64,000 bases of DNA from Brucella gallinifaecis (GTDB taxonomy: Bacteria > Pseudomonadota > Alphaproteobacteria > Rhizobiales > Rhizobiaceae). Positions 28,779 to 38,134 of this stretch are shown here, one piece after another. The stretch is taken from assembly GCF_006476605.1 (NCBI RefSeq), contig NZ_ML636803.1, positions 124,001 through 188,000 of the forward strand, in the 5' to 3' direction. Below the pieces are notes generated by a model that saw nothing but the letters and a program-made list of their open reading frames with translations, was not told where the DNA came from and did no database searches. A program made the translations under genes and the position numbers. The stretch's first letter is position 1. Every line of letters starts with the position of its first letter.

Positions 28779-29060
28779 TTAGCCCTTCTTGGCTGCAACC
28801 AGCTCGTCAATTTTGGCACAAAGGTTTTTGAGCACGAAATATTCTTCGGTCGGTGCTTTGCCTTCGTTGACTTCCTGAGTCCACTGTTCCAGTGGAATCT
28901 TGATGCCAAACTCTTTATCGATCGCAAATACGATGTCGAGGAAGTCAAGGCTGTCGATGCCAAGATCATCAATAGTGTGGCTATCCGGCGTGATTGTATC
29001 ACGGTCGATTTCGCTTGTTTCGGCAATGATGTCGGCGACTTTGTCAAAAGTAGAGGACAA
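28779..29060 (-). CDS. acpXL: Acyl carrier protein AcpXL
   Basis: A 93-residue specialised ACP that carries the very-long-chain hydroxy acyl group for lipid A. The phosphopantetheine site is Ser37 in [10 protein letters not shown], and the C-terminal [18 protein letters not shown] is characteristic of AcpXL. Translation starts at TTG (29060), with AAAGGAATCGAAAC just upstream; no in-frame ATG fits the conserved N-terminus. It heads the - strand operon with the two KAS genes. The fabZXL gene usually next to it is absent. Confidence 0.93.
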   Translation of the reverse strand: MSSTFDKVADIIAETSEIDRDTITPDSHTIDDLGIDSLDFLDIVFAIDKEFGIKIPLEQWTQEVNEGKAPTEEYFVLKNLCAKIDELVAAKKG

Positions 29061-29262
29061 GTTTCGATTCCTTTATTCCTGCGATGCCTCAACAGGCATT
29101 CGTCTGAGTATCTGCGCGTATCTAGCGTGTTTCCGGCGATAGGGAAAGTCATATTGCTTTCACAATATCCAGAGCGTTAAACGCGCATATAAGGTGTCTG
29201 CTATGCGAAGCGCAACATATCGCACATTACAAAATTTAAAAATGCTTTTGAAAACAGCTTGT

Positions 29263-30030
29263 TCAAGGCTCGTTTCTGATACGTTTGATAAAGTACCATA
29301 ATCCAACGGCTGCACATGCAAGCATGACAATCGCAAGCGCATATTGCACAGGACCGCTACCGGATGCGATTGCTGCGAGGCCAGATGCCGCACTGCCCAT
29401 AGTTCCAAGCGCTTCGGGGTGTTTCAGTGCTGTTGTCAGGGCTGTATCGCTCTGGCGAGCTTTCGCAATCGCATTGTCTTCTATCGTTTCTGAGCCTGCG
29501 GAAGTGATGACAGATGGCTTGGCTGCAAGCGCCAGAGCACGCGTACGGACACGCTCAACCCGTGCCAGCCAGCCTTTGCCAAATGTTGCGGCTGTGGACA
29601 ATCCTTTGAGCCATTCTGCGCGTGCATCACAAAGCGCATTGATGATTTCCTCTGGTGAATGGGCGGAGACAGCTGCAACTGTTCTGGCTCCAATCACCCC
29701 ATCCTGTGGCTGGTCGATAATCGCTTGCAGTGTTTTTGCTGCACGTCCCGGGCCGGAATTGACCGCAAAATCGAACACAGCGTAATCAACGCCGGAAGGC
29801 AGATCGTCACCATCAATCTTGTTCCAGAATTGCTGCTGATAAATTTTTGTTGCTTCTGCCTGTGTCAGATTTTTTACATCTTGTGGTGATGCCTGTGCAT
29901 TATTCCATGCAGATAATGTATTTATGGTAATTCCCATATTGGTTGCGCCACCGGGATCGTGAGGATTGTCAACAAATCCGCCTTCTTCATTGAATAGATA
30001 TGGCATAACTTTTTTGAAATTGGCTTTCAT
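29263..30030 (-). CDS. GH108-family muramidase with C-terminal membrane anchor (SagA-like)
   Basis: A 255-residue protein. The N-terminal GH108 catalytic domain (about 1-100) carries NEEGGFVDNPHDPGGATNMGIT with the catalytic Glu in the EGG motif, then a peptidoglycan-binding-like part (about 100-180; ARAEWLKGL). A single hydrophobic helix near 226-246 is followed by the basic tail KRIRNEP. There is no N-terminal signal peptide, so export would be unusual. Brucella SagA is a GH108 muramidase linked to envelope and VirB function; this may be its relative. The ATG at 30030 has GAGG upstream. It stands alone next to acpXL. Confidence 0.85.
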   Translation of the reverse strand: MKANFKKVMPYLFNEEGGFVDNPHDPGGATNMGITINTLSAWNNAQASPQDVKNLTQAEATKIYQQQFWNKIDGDDLPSGVDYAVFDFAVNSGPGRAAKTLQAIIDQPQDGVIGARTVAAVSAHSPEEIINALCDARAEWLKGLSTAATFGKGWLARVERVRTRALALAAKPSVITSAGSETIEDNAIAKARQSDTALTTALKHPEALGTMGSAASGLAAIASGSGPVQYALAIVMLACAAVGLWYFIKRIRNEP

Positions 30031-30239
30031 GAGAAAAAACCTCAATCTATATATTAATAATATTAAAATAATACTTTATTATAGCGGATGTTATCCTAAT
30101 TATTGATGAATTAATACCATATTTAATTGTATTGGTGAATTGAAGTCAGCTTAAGAGAACTCAGCCAATCATTTTGTTTGCCTCTTGCGTATCAGAAGGT
30201 GATGTTGCTTGATGTTGCGCAGAAACTCGATGAAAATGG

Positions 30240-31265
30240 GTGGATAAATTGACATCGGAAATATTTGGCTATGCCCCGGATGGGCAGGCAGTTCATCGGC
30301 TGACTATTGCTAATGGTTCGCTTGAGGCAAAGGTGATCACATGGGGGGCTGCCATTCAGGACCTGCGCATGGAAGGGCATAATGCGCCATTGGTTATCGG
30401 CTATCGTGACTTTGCCGATTATCCTGCGCATTCGCCCCATCTGGGGGCAATTGCCGGTCGTTTTTCCAATCGCATTCGCAATGCGCGTTTTGAACTTGAT
30501 GGCAAGACCTATGAAGTCGAGCGAAATTATCAGGGTGTCCATAATCTGCATGGTGGGAGCCATGGCCTTGGCAACCGGGTTTGGAAAATCACTGGTTCCG
30601 GCCCCGATTTTGTAACACTTGCCACGGTTTCAGAAGATGGGGAAATGGGATTTCCCGGCAATCTCAACGTGAGTTGCACCTATATGCTTAATGCGAATAA
30701 CACGCTGATTGTGCGGCTGGAGGCTGTAACTGACAAGCCAACTGTTTGCAGCCTGCTTCATCACAGCTATTTCAACCTTGATGATGGTGGTGAGAGCGAT
30801 ATTCTCGATCATCAGCTTAAAATTGAAGCCGATGCCTATATGCCGGTTGACGAAGCACTGATTCCCGATGGGCGTATTTTGCCGGTCAAGGACACAGCCT
30901 ATGATTTCCGCGATTTTCGTCCGATCCGTTTTGATGAAAACGGCCAGCAGCTCGAATATGACAGCAATTTTTGCCTGACAGCAGCCCGTGGGCCGCTTCG
31001 TTCCTGCGCGTCAGTCAAAGCTGCACGTTCAGGCGTCAGGCTGGATATTGAAACGACTGAACCCGGCATTCAGTTTTATGCAGGCAATACCATGGCCAAT
31101 GATTGCATTGGCTTGACTGGCAAGCCCTATGGCAAACATGCAGGCTTCTGCCTTGAGCCACAGCTTTGGCCGGGATCACTCGAGTATCCTTATGTTCCAC
31201 AGTCGATTTTGCGTCCGGGCGAAATCTACGCCCAGACCAGTCATTTCACTTTTACGAAGGAATGA
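30240..31265 (+). CDS. Aldose 1-epimerase (galactose mutarotase) family protein
   Basis: A 341-residue galactose-mutarotase-like protein. Conserved parts are GAIAGRFSNRIRNARF, NLHGG, LLHHSYFNLDDGG with the catalytic His, and FCLEPQLWP with the catalytic Glu. It interconverts alpha and beta anomers of aldoses. The best start is a GTG at 30240; a TTG nine bases later is possible. It ends two bases from the convergent sugar-kinase gene, so the two may share regulation of sugar catabolism. The actual sugar is unknown. Confidence 0.92.
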   Translation: MDKLTSEIFGYAPDGQAVHRLTIANGSLEAKVITWGAAIQDLRMEGHNAPLVIGYRDFADYPAHSPHLGAIAGRFSNRIRNARFELDGKTYEVERNYQGVHNLHGGSHGLGNRVWKITGSGPDFVTLATVSEDGEMGFPGNLNVSCTYMLNANNTLIVRLEAVTDKPTVCSLLHHSYFNLDDGGESDILDHQLKIEADAYMPVDEALIPDGRILPVKDTAYDFRDFRPIRFDENGQQLEYDSNFCLTAARGPLRSCASVKAARSGVRLDIETTEPGIQFYAGNTMANDCIGLTGKPYGKHAGFCLEPQLWPGSLEYPYVPQSILRPGEIYAQTSHFTFTKE

Positions 31266-31267
31266 TG

Positions 31268-32182
31268 TTAACGAAAAGCGGCGCGGGCGGTTTCCATGGG
31301 AGCGAGTGCGCCGCGGATTTCGACAACACGTGCAGCAACATCATGCGCTTTCTGGGCTGCTTCGATCGGTGACAAGCCTTTGAGTCTGGCTGCAAGATAG
31401 CCGCCGTTAAAGCTGTCACCAGCACCTGTTGTATCAAGTGCATTGGCTTTGACGGATGGAATGAGGGTCTGTTTGCCGTCTGCAATGACCAGTGCAGGCT
31501 CGGTACCGTCTTTGACCACGATTTCCTTAACGCCAAGCCCGACCAGTCGTTCTGCACAGGCCTGTGCCGTTGCATCACCAAAAAGTGCCTGTTCATCTGG
31601 AAAGGTTGGCAGGGCTATATCTGCGATCTGCATTGCTTCGCTGATGATTTTCTGGGCGGCTTCGCGATCCGGCCAGAGCTGATGGCGGAAATTGGGATCA
31701 AACGCGATTATAGCGCCATTCGCGCGGCATTCACGCAAGACCTCAAACAGTGTTGCCCGGTGTTCGGGAAACACGATACCGACAGAAATACCGGAAAAAT
31801 AAATCATGTCGCGACCGGTAAGGCTGGCTTTCAGTGCATCCTTGTCACTTGCAAGCCGCTTGGCCGCTGCCTCGCTGCGCCAATAGGTGAATGAGCGTTC
31901 CGCACCATTGAGTGTAATGGCATAAAGCCCCGGATGAACGCCTTTGATGATCGGGCTTTGCGCAATGCCAATCCCGTTATCGGTCAAGAAATTACGTTGT
32001 TTTTGCGAAAAGCTGTCTTCGCCGAACGCACTGACGTAATCGACTGGAAATGAGTGCTCGGTCAGTGCACGTATATACCAGGCAGTATTCAGTGTGTCCC
32101 CGGCATATCCCATGTGCCATTGATCGCTATCACCACCTGATAGTTCGATCATGCATTCACCAATCGATGCGAAGCCACCCAT
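31268..32182 (-). CDS. kdgK: PfkB-family sugar kinase, probably 2-dehydro-3-deoxygluconokinase
   Basis: A ribokinase-fold kinase of 304 residues. It begins GGFASIGECMIELSG, contains GGDSDQWHMGYAGDTLNTA for substrate binding, and ends with DTTGAGDSFNGGYLAARL, whose Asp is the catalytic base. The pattern matches KDG kinases, which phosphorylate 2-keto-3-deoxygluconate. Of the two adjacent ATGs (32185, 32182) the second has the better spacing to GAGGAG. It is divergent from the DUF1045 gene, with about 127 bases between starts. Specificity is inferred. Confidence 0.88.
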   Translation of the reverse strand: MGGFASIGECMIELSGGDSDQWHMGYAGDTLNTAWYIRALTEHSFPVDYVSAFGEDSFSQKQRNFLTDNGIGIAQSPIIKGVHPGLYAITLNGAERSFTYWRSEAAAKRLASDKDALKASLTGRDMIYFSGISVGIVFPEHRATLFEVLRECRANGAIIAFDPNFRHQLWPDREAAQKIISEAMQIADIALPTFPDEQALFGDATAQACAERLVGLGVKEIVVKDGTEPALVIADGKQTLIPSVKANALDTTGAGDSFNGGYLAARLKGLSPIEAAQKAHDVAARVVEIRGALAPMETARAAFR

Positions 32183-32309
32183 CATTATCTCCTCATTGCT
32201 GTTAAATATACGCCTATACGAATTTAGCGGGATGTAAAACCTGATCGCTCCTCTCTTTATCGACTTGCCACATTCCGCGTGTAACGATCCCGGCAAAAGA
32301 GGAATCACC

Positions 32310-33041
32310 ATGCGTTACGCGATTTATTTTACGCCACCTTCTGGCGACGCGCTTTTGAAAGTAGCTGCAAACTGGCTGGGGCGCAGTGCGTTTAGTGGCG
32401 AGGCAGTGAAACTCCCTGCGATTCGCACACTTGCAGCGGACGATATTTTGGCACTCACCGAGGAACCGCGCCGATATGGTTTTCACGGAACACTGAAAGC
32501 ACCCTTCAGGCTTGAAGAGGGCTTTGAGGAAAGCGACCTGCTTTCAGCTTTGATGTATTTTGCATCTTCTAGCAGGCCTTTTGTGATTCCACGTCTGAAA
32601 GTTCAGGCTATCGGCCCGTTTTTTGCGCTTGCGCCCGAAGAGCCGGTTGCAGAACTTAACCAGCTTGCCAATGATGTTGTTGTTTCATTTGACCGTTTTC
32701 GTGCGCCACTGCGTGATGCTGAAATTGCAAAGCGCCGTCCCGAACGTTTAAGCGCAACGCAGCGGCAGAATCTTGATCGCTGGGGTTATCCTTATGTGTT
32801 TGATGAGTTTCGCTTTCATATGACTCTGACAGGGGCTGTAAATGAAAAACAGCGTCCGCAGGTTGAGCGTGCGCTTGATGAGTTTTTTTCACCTGTGCTT
32901 GATGAACCTGTTGAGGTTGCCAATCTGGCGCTGTTTGTGGAGAGCGAAAAAGGCGCTCCTTTTGAGATTCATTCGCTTCATCCCATGACCGGTGGTGATA
33001 AGCTGGCCAAGCGGTCCTTTCGGGCCGTGGGGAGGGCTTGA
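32310..33041 (+). CDS. DUF1045 protein, 2H-phosphoesterase-like (phosphonate-linked)
   Basis: A 243-residue protein. Two H-x-T motifs, YGFHGTLKAPF (about residue 58) and FRFHMTLTG (about 168), are the paired catalytic motifs of the 2H phosphoesterase superfamily. DUF1045 genes commonly accompany C-P lyase (phn) genes and may act on cyclic phosphate intermediates. Here it is followed six bases later by phnM. The ATG at 32310 has AAAGAGG upstream. The role is inferred from context. Confidence 0.85.
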   Translation: MRYAIYFTPPSGDALLKVAANWLGRSAFSGEAVKLPAIRTLAADDILALTEEPRRYGFHGTLKAPFRLEEGFEESDLLSALMYFASSSRPFVIPRLKVQAIGPFFALAPEEPVAELNQLANDVVVSFDRFRAPLRDAEIAKRRPERLSATQRQNLDRWGYPYVFDEFRFHMTLTGAVNEKQRPQVERALDEFFSPVLDEPVEVANLALFVESEKGAPFEIHSLHPMTGGDKLAKRSFRAVGRA

Positions 33042-33047
33042 GGAATA

Positions 33048-34184
33048 ATGACTGAATTAATTTTAAAAAATGCAAATATTATTCTGCCCGATGAGGTGGT
33101 CTATGGGGCAGTAAAAATTGTTGATGGCATCATCACAGATATAGCATCCGGCCCATCGGTTTCCGGCAAGGATATGGCAGGAGATTACCTGACGCCGGGT
33201 CTGGTGGAATTGCACACTGATCATCTTGAGGGTCATTATGCGCCGCGTCCGAAAGTGCGCTGGAATCCGATTGCCGCAGTGCAGGCGCATGATGCGCAGA
33301 TTGCAGCCTCGGGCATTACAACTGTGTTCGATGCACTTCGTATCGGGTTCGATGAAGAGGCCGCTACCGGTATTGAGGATATGCGTAGGCTCTCGTCTGC
33401 CATTGCGCAGGGCCGTGAAGCCGGACGGCTACGTGCTGATCATTTTCTGCATTTGCGCTGCGAGGTGTCAGCTCCTGATTGTCTGAGCGCCTTTGAACGC
33501 TTCGGTGAGCATCCACTGGTCAGGCTGGTATCATTGATGGATCATGCGCCTGGCCAGCGTCAATTTACCGATATTGAGACCTATAAGCTTTATTATATGA
33601 GTAAGCTTAAGGTTTCCGAAGAAGAGTTTATCCATTATTGCGAAAAGCGTATGCAACAATCGCAGCAATATTCGGCAACAAACCGGACCTCAATTGCAAC
33701 TGCCTGTAACGCACGCGCTGTTGTGCTTGCCAGTCATGATGATGCAACTGCTGATCATGTTGCTCAGGCAAATGCACAAGGCATTCGTGTGGCTGAGTTT
33801 CCGACTACGCATATGGCCGCGAAAGCATCCAAAGAATCCGGCATGTCTGTACTGATGGGGGCGCCCAATATGGTGCGCGGCGGCTCACATTCCGGCAATG
33901 TTTCGGCGCGTGAGCTGGCAGAAGCTGGTCATCTTGATATTATTTCGTCGGATTATATACCGGCAAGCATGATGCAGGCTGCGTTTTTCATGGCAGACGT
34001 GATGGATGAAATCACCTTGCCACAGGCGCTCAGATTTGTTTCAGCAAACCCGGCGAGGGCAGTCGGTCTTGATGATCGCGGCGAGATTGCCATTGGCAAA
34101 CGCGGTGATCTGGTGCGTGTGCAGATTGCCGAGCATGTGCCGATCATCCGCACCGTGTGGCGAGAAGGGCGGCGCGTGATATAA
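33048..34184 (+). CDS. phnM: Alpha-D-ribose 1-methylphosphonate 5-triphosphate diphosphatase
   Basis: A 378-residue amidohydrolase-fold protein. It has LTPGLVELHTDHLEGHYAPRP (metal-binding His residues near 57-63), ASHDDATADHV and the late SDYIPASMMQAAFF block, all PhnM features. PhnM releases pyrophosphate from the ribosyl triphosphate made by PhnI during phosphonate breakdown. The core genes phnG-L are not in the window, so this is an orphan pair with the DUF1045 gene. It is transcribed as a two-gene unit. Confidence 0.93.
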   Translation: MTELILKNANIILPDEVVYGAVKIVDGIITDIASGPSVSGKDMAGDYLTPGLVELHTDHLEGHYAPRPKVRWNPIAAVQAHDAQIAASGITTVFDALRIGFDEEAATGIEDMRRLSSAIAQGREAGRLRADHFLHLRCEVSAPDCLSAFERFGEHPLVRLVSLMDHAPGQRQFTDIETYKLYYMSKLKVSEEEFIHYCEKRMQQSQQYSATNRTSIATACNARAVVLASHDDATADHVAQANAQGIRVAEFPTTHMAAKASKESGMSVLMGAPNMVRGGSHSGNVSARELAEAGHLDIISSDYIPASMMQAAFFMADVMDEITLPQALRFVSANPARAVGLDDRGEIAIGKRGDLVRVQIAEHVPIIRTVWREGRRVI

Positions 34185-34204
34185 TTCGCGCCAACCGATG
34201 GATA

Positions 34205-34879
34205 TCAGATTGAAGCATCGCTCAGCGAAAGAGTACCTGTATCGCGATCAACCAACAGTTTCAGTTCATTGTAACTTTTAATGCTTCTATGAGCAGTTTC
34301 AGGTGAATGCAGATGTGTTGCAGTAACCACGATGACATGTGCTCCAGCGGTTTCGCCAGCAATAATCCCGGCTGGCGCATCTTCAAACACTAGGCAGTTA
34401 TGCGGATCGAAACCAAGCCGCTTTGCGCCAAGTTCAAAACATTCCGGGCTTGGTTTACCGCGCTCTACATCTTCAGCAGAAACAATGATTTTTGGCAGCG
34501 CAATCCCGGCTGCTTGCAAACGACGCCGTGCCAGTTCAATCGGTGCAGAAGTGACGATTGCCCAGCGGTCTTCTGGTAGCGCCTTGAGAAAATCGAGTGC
34601 ACCTTCAACGGGTACGATCCCATCAAGATCGGCTATTTCTGCATCAAGCAGAATTTTGGCTTCGATATCCGGGTCGAGATGCGGCAGACCGAGCCTGCGC
34701 ACCGTATCGACTGCGCGAACACCATGAATGGTTGGAATAAATGTTACCGGATCAATACCATGACGGATGGCCCATTGGCTCCAAACACGTTCGGTCGCTG
34801 CAATGGAACTCAAAATAGTACCATCCATATCAAATAAAAAAGCGTCGAACGACTTATTGAAGGGGGACAGGTCGGTCAA
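34205..34879 (-). CDS. HAD-family hydrolase (sugar-phosphatase-like)
   Basis: A 224-residue HAD-IA protein. Motif I FLFDMDGT has the nucleophile Asp17 and acid/base Asp19; motif II is VTSAP; the Lys is in ERGKPSPECF; motif IV is VFEDAPAGI. The helical cap follows motif I, as in YfbT/2-deoxyglucose-6-phosphatase or glycerol-phosphatase types. Substrate unknown. It converges on phnM with a 20-base gap. Upstream is the gene-poor stretch holding the second MITE-like copy. Confidence 0.9.
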   Translation of the reverse strand: MTDLSPFNKSFDAFLFDMDGTILSSIAATERVWSQWAIRHGIDPVTFIPTIHGVRAVDTVRRLGLPHLDPDIEAKILLDAEIADLDGIVPVEGALDFLKALPEDRWAIVTSAPIELARRRLQAAGIALPKIIVSAEDVERGKPSPECFELGAKRLGFDPHNCLVFEDAPAGIIAGETAGAHVIVVTATHLHSPETAHRSIKSYNELKLLVDRDTGTLSLSDASI

Positions 34880-35047
34880 AATAAGGTCCTCGGATTGTGG
34901 CAGTAAGAATCAGTCTCGTTAACATTATGGGTAAAATGCCCGATAGTAAGACCATTCAATGATTTGATTGTCTTTTCTGGCGCAAAACTTGATCATTTGC
35001 ATTGTTTGTGGCTTTTTGCGTTACTTAAAGCATGAAGATTGATCCTA

Positions 35048-35326
35048 GCATCAGGACCCATTAATCTGATGAGAATGGCATCTGAAATGACCAGATATGC
35101 CCAAATATTCAAAGAGAGAAACATGAAGACCGGGGTTGTTCCCCCTGCTGAGCGATTCGACAACGCAGATCGCCAGGTCATTTCGATGCCCGAGAGATGT
35201 AGTCCAACCCACGGGCAAGGTCGTCGGAAAGGCTTGAAAATGTACCACATTTCCTTCGCCTTTCCTTATCAAATCCGAATGGATGGTCTTACATCATTCA
35301 TGTCAAACTAATAGGTTATGACCTGT
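35048..35326. mobile_element. MITE-like element, copy 2 (diverged)
   Basis: Same orientation and internal order as the element at 24646-24911. Shared blocks include GAGAATGGCATCTGAAATGA and an ACCGGGGTxGTTCCCCC hairpin. The left end (GCATCAGGACCCATTAATC) is well kept and is preceded by TA. The right end (35306-35326) has decayed and the flanking TA is lost. Overall identity is roughly three quarters by eye. It lies in the 570-base gene-free gap between a HAD gene and bolA. Confidence 0.75.
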
Positions 35327-35374
35327 TCATAATAAGGCGAGCATCGATAAGACGGTGCTTAAAACATATCTGGT

Positions 35375-35417
35375 TAGAGGCGCTGATCTGGTTGAAATTA
35401 GATCGAAATGCGCTCTA
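35375..35417. repeat. Palindromic intergenic repeat, type 1, copy 2
   Basis: Inverted copy of the 41-bp repeat at 18742-18782 (TAGAGGCGCTGATCTG to GATCGAAATGCGCTCTA). It forms a hairpin 32 bases past the bolA stop on the - strand and may end the bolA transcript. Confidence 0.7.
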
Positions 35418-35448
35418 GCCATGTTGCATAAAAACAGGCTGCATTGGT

Positions 35449-35682
35449 TTATTCCGGCACACTTGTCTGCAGAGCAAGGGCGTGCAGCACGCCGCCCATG
35501 TTCCCTTTAAGGGCATCATAGACCATCTGGTGCTGCTGTACACGCGATTTGCCACGGAAGCTTTCCGCAACAACTTCGGCGGCATAGTGGTCTCCGTCTC
35601 CGGCAAGGTCGCGGATCGTAACCTTTGCGCCGGGAATACCTTCGCGTATCAGTTTTTCGATCTCATGAGCGTCCATAGCCAT
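35449..35682 (-). CDS. BolA family protein
   Basis: A 77-residue BolA-like protein with the core HYAAEVVAESFRGKSRVQQHQMVYDAL. BolA proteins pair with monothiol glutaredoxins to hold Fe-S clusters and regulate iron metabolism. In Rhizobiales the usual order is purL-bolA-grxD. purL is upstream as expected, but no glutaredoxin gene follows; repeats and the MITE copy follow instead. The start at 35682 gives MAMDAHEIEKLI; ATG at 35676 is an alternative with GGAG spacing. Confidence 0.92.
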   Translation of the reverse strand: MAMDAHEIEKLIREGIPGAKVTIRDLAGDGDHYAAEVVAESFRGKSRVQQHQMVYDALKGNMGGVLHALALQTSVPE

Positions 35683-35709
35683 GTATAATCTCCTGCCTTT
35701 TAGGGCTTG

Positions 35710-35760
35710 TAGAGCATTTCCAGCAAAAATGTGCAGCGGTTTTGCGTCGGATAATGCGTA
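35710..35760 (+). repeat. Intergenic repeat, type 2, copy 2
   Basis: Starts TAGAGCATTTCCAGCAAAAA and contains a GCAGCGGTTTTGCG core, ending in ATGCGTA. It belongs to the same Rhizobiales intergenic repeat family as 18773-18846 and 49019-49095. It lies in the 220-base purL-bolA gap. Confidence 0.6.
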
Positions 35761-35842
35761 GAATAAAGTTCATACCGAATCGTAACGCATCATCGTGATA
35801 CGTCAATGCTCAACTGTCTAACGTTTATATTGCCGACAAGCA

Positions 35843-35874
35843 AACACCCGGCACAGAGTTCCAGGCCGGGTGTC
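35843..35874 (-). terminator. Terminator after purL
   Basis: ACACCCGGC and GCCGGGTGT form a 9-bp stem with a 12-base loop, about 30 bases past the purL stop. On the - strand TTTGCTTG follows. Confidence 0.75.
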
Positions 35875-35902
35875 AATTGGTAACAGTTCTGACCGACAAG
35901 GA

Positions 35903-38125
35903 TTAGTTATCGGTCGTTGCTTCACCACTCATAAAGCCCGGGAACCAGCCCTCATAAGCCGTGATAAGGTCTGCAACTGCAACATCAACTGTTGAACCAA
36001 ATGTCAGACGCTCCCCGCCGACCGTGCCAAGGATACGGAACGGAATCCCCATACCTTCTGCATTGAGAGTAATCAGCTTTGCCATTTCAGGCGTTGCCGC
36101 AATCACATAACGAGCCTGATCTTCACCAAACAATGTTGCATGGGCAAGACCATCTCCTGCGTCAAGGGTTGCACCTTTGCCTGACTTGATAGCCATTTCA
36201 GCAACGGCAACTCCAAGACCACCATCGGACAGATCGTGGCAGGCATTTACCTGACCATTGCGGATAGCCGAACGAACAAAGTCGCCATTACGCTTTTCAA
36301 TTGCAAGATCAACCGTTGGGGCAGGGCCATCAGCGCGGTCGAACAGGTCCCGCAGATAGATCGACTGTCCAAGATGTGATCCGTCGCCGCCGAGGAGAAC
36401 CAGCATGTCACCATCCTGCATGCCGCCGATTTTGGCCATTTGCGACCAGTCAGGGATGAGGCCGACACCGGCAATGGTCGGAGTTGGCAGGATTGCCTGA
36501 CCATTGGTTTCGTTGTAAAGCGACACATTGCCCGAAACGATCGGGAAATCGAGCGCACGGCAGGCTTCGCCAATGCCTTCGATAGCCTTGACCAGTTGCC
36601 CCATGATTTCCGGCTTTTCAGGATTGCCGAAATTGAGGTTGTCAGTCGAGGCAAGCGGCTCGGCACCGGTCGCGGTAATGTTGCGCCAGCATTCGGCAAC
36701 CGCCTGTTTGCCACCTTCAAACGGATCCGCTTCGCAATAGCGCGGCGTTACGTCTGATGAGAAGGCGAGCGCCTTGGTTGCATGACCCTCAACGCGGACC
36801 ACACCGGCGTCACCGCCCGGGAGCTGCAAGGAATTGCCCTGAATGAGCGTATCATATTGCTCATAAACCCAGCGTCGTGACGAACCGTCAGGCGAGCCGA
36901 CAAGCTTGAGCAGCGCATCCGAATAATCTTCAACCTGCGGCACATTGCTGGCAGGCAGTGGCGCATGCTTGCCCGGCTCCATCCATGGACGGTCATATTC
37001 AGGAGCCTCGTCACCGAGTTCCTTGATCGGCAGATTGGCGACTTCTTCACACTGATGGATAACGCGAAAGCGCAGATCGTCGGTGGTTTTGCCAACAATT
37101 GCGAAATCAAGACCCCATTTACGGAAGATCGCTTTTGCTTCTTCTTCCATTTCCGGCTTGAGAACCATGAGCATACGCTCCTGGCTTTCCGACAGCATCA
37201 TTTCATAGGCCGTCATGTTCTCTTCGCGAACCGGAACATGGTCGAGAATGAGTTCAATACCAAGATCGCCCTTCGCGCCCATTTCAACTGCAGAACAGGT
37301 GAGACCAGCAGCACCCATGTCCTGAATGGCAATAACCGCGCCTGAAGCCATCAGTTCAAGACAGGCTTCCAACAGGCATTTTTCAGTAAATGGATCGCCG
37401 ACCTGAACGGTAGGACGCTTTTCTTCGATTGATTCGTCAAATTCAGCAGATGCCATTGTGGCGCCACCAACGCCGTCGCGGCCCGTCTTGGCACCAAGAT
37501 AGACAACTGGCAGGCCAACGCCCTTGGCTTCAGACAGAAAGATGCCGTCATGCCTGGCAAGACCGGCAGCAAATGCATTGACGAGAATATTGCCATTATA
37601 ACGCTTGTCGAAATTGACTTCGCCACCAACGGTCGGTACGCCAAAAGCATTGCCATAACCGCCAACACCCGAAACAACACCGGACACGAGGTGGCGGGTT
37701 TTCGGATGATCAGGCTCACCAAAACGCAATGCGTTCATGGCAGCAATCGGACGTGCGCCCATGGTGAACACGTCACGTAAAATACCACCAACGCCGGTCG
37801 CAGCACCCTGATAAGGCTCGATATAAGATGGATGGTTGTGGCTTTCCATCTTGAAGACGACACAGTCGCCATCGCCAATATCCACAACACCGGCGTTTTC
37901 ACCGGGGCCCTGAATGACGCGCGGTCCAGTGGTCGGCAGCGTCCGCAGCCACTTCTTCGACGACTTGTAGGAACAATGCTCGTTCCACATGGCCGAGAAA
38001 ATGCCAAGCTCGGTAAAGCTTGGTTCACGCCCGATCAGGTCGAGAATTCGCTGATATTCATCGGGCTTCAGACCGTGAGCTTGGATAAGTTCTGGCGTGA
38101 TGTCGCGCTTATTTGAAATAGTCAT
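35903..38125 (-). CDS. purL: Phosphoribosylformylglycinamidine synthase subunit PurL
   Basis: A 740-residue small-type FGAM synthetase II. Visible motifs are [31 protein letters not shown] (ATP/substrate site), [26 protein letters not shown] and [16 protein letters not shown]. It works with PurQ and PurS, both encoded 1.6-2.6 kb upstream, to convert FGAR to FGAM. No clear Shine-Dalgarno precedes the ATG; instead a foldable leader lies immediately upstream (38135-38205). GST and lipoprotein genes separate it from purQ, so it probably has its own promoter. Confidence 0.97.
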   Translation of the reverse strand: MTISNKRDITPELIQAHGLKPDEYQRILDLIGREPSFTELGIFSAMWNEHCSYKSSKKWLRTLPTTGPRVIQGPGENAGVVDIGDGDCVVFKMESHNHPSYIEPYQGAATGVGGILRDVFTMGARPIAAMNALRFGEPDHPKTRHLVSGVVSGVGGYGNAFGVPTVGGEVNFDKRYNGNILVNAFAAGLARHDGIFLSEAKGVGLPVVYLGAKTGRDGVGGATMASAEFDESIEEKRPTVQVGDPFTEKCLLEACLELMASGAVIAIQDMGAAGLTCSAVEMGAKGDLGIELILDHVPVREENMTAYEMMLSESQERMLMVLKPEMEEEAKAIFRKWGLDFAIVGKTTDDLRFRVIHQCEEVANLPIKELGDEAPEYDRPWMEPGKHAPLPASNVPQVEDYSDALLKLVGSPDGSSRRWVYEQYDTLIQGNSLQLPGGDAGVVRVEGHATKALAFSSDVTPRYCEADPFEGGKQAVAECWRNITATGAEPLASTDNLNFGNPEKPEIMGQLVKAIEGIGEACRALDFPIVSGNVSLYNETNGQAILPTPTIAGVGLIPDWSQMAKIGGMQDGDMLVLLGGDGSHLGQSIYLRDLFDRADGPAPTVDLAIEKRNGDFVRSAIRNGQVNACHDLSDGGLGVAVAEMAIKSGKGATLDAGDGLAHATLFGEDQARYVIAATPEMAKLITLNAEGMGIPFRILGTVGGERLTFGSTVDVAVADLITAYEGWFPGFMSGEATTDN

Positions 38126-38134
38126 GTAGATGAG

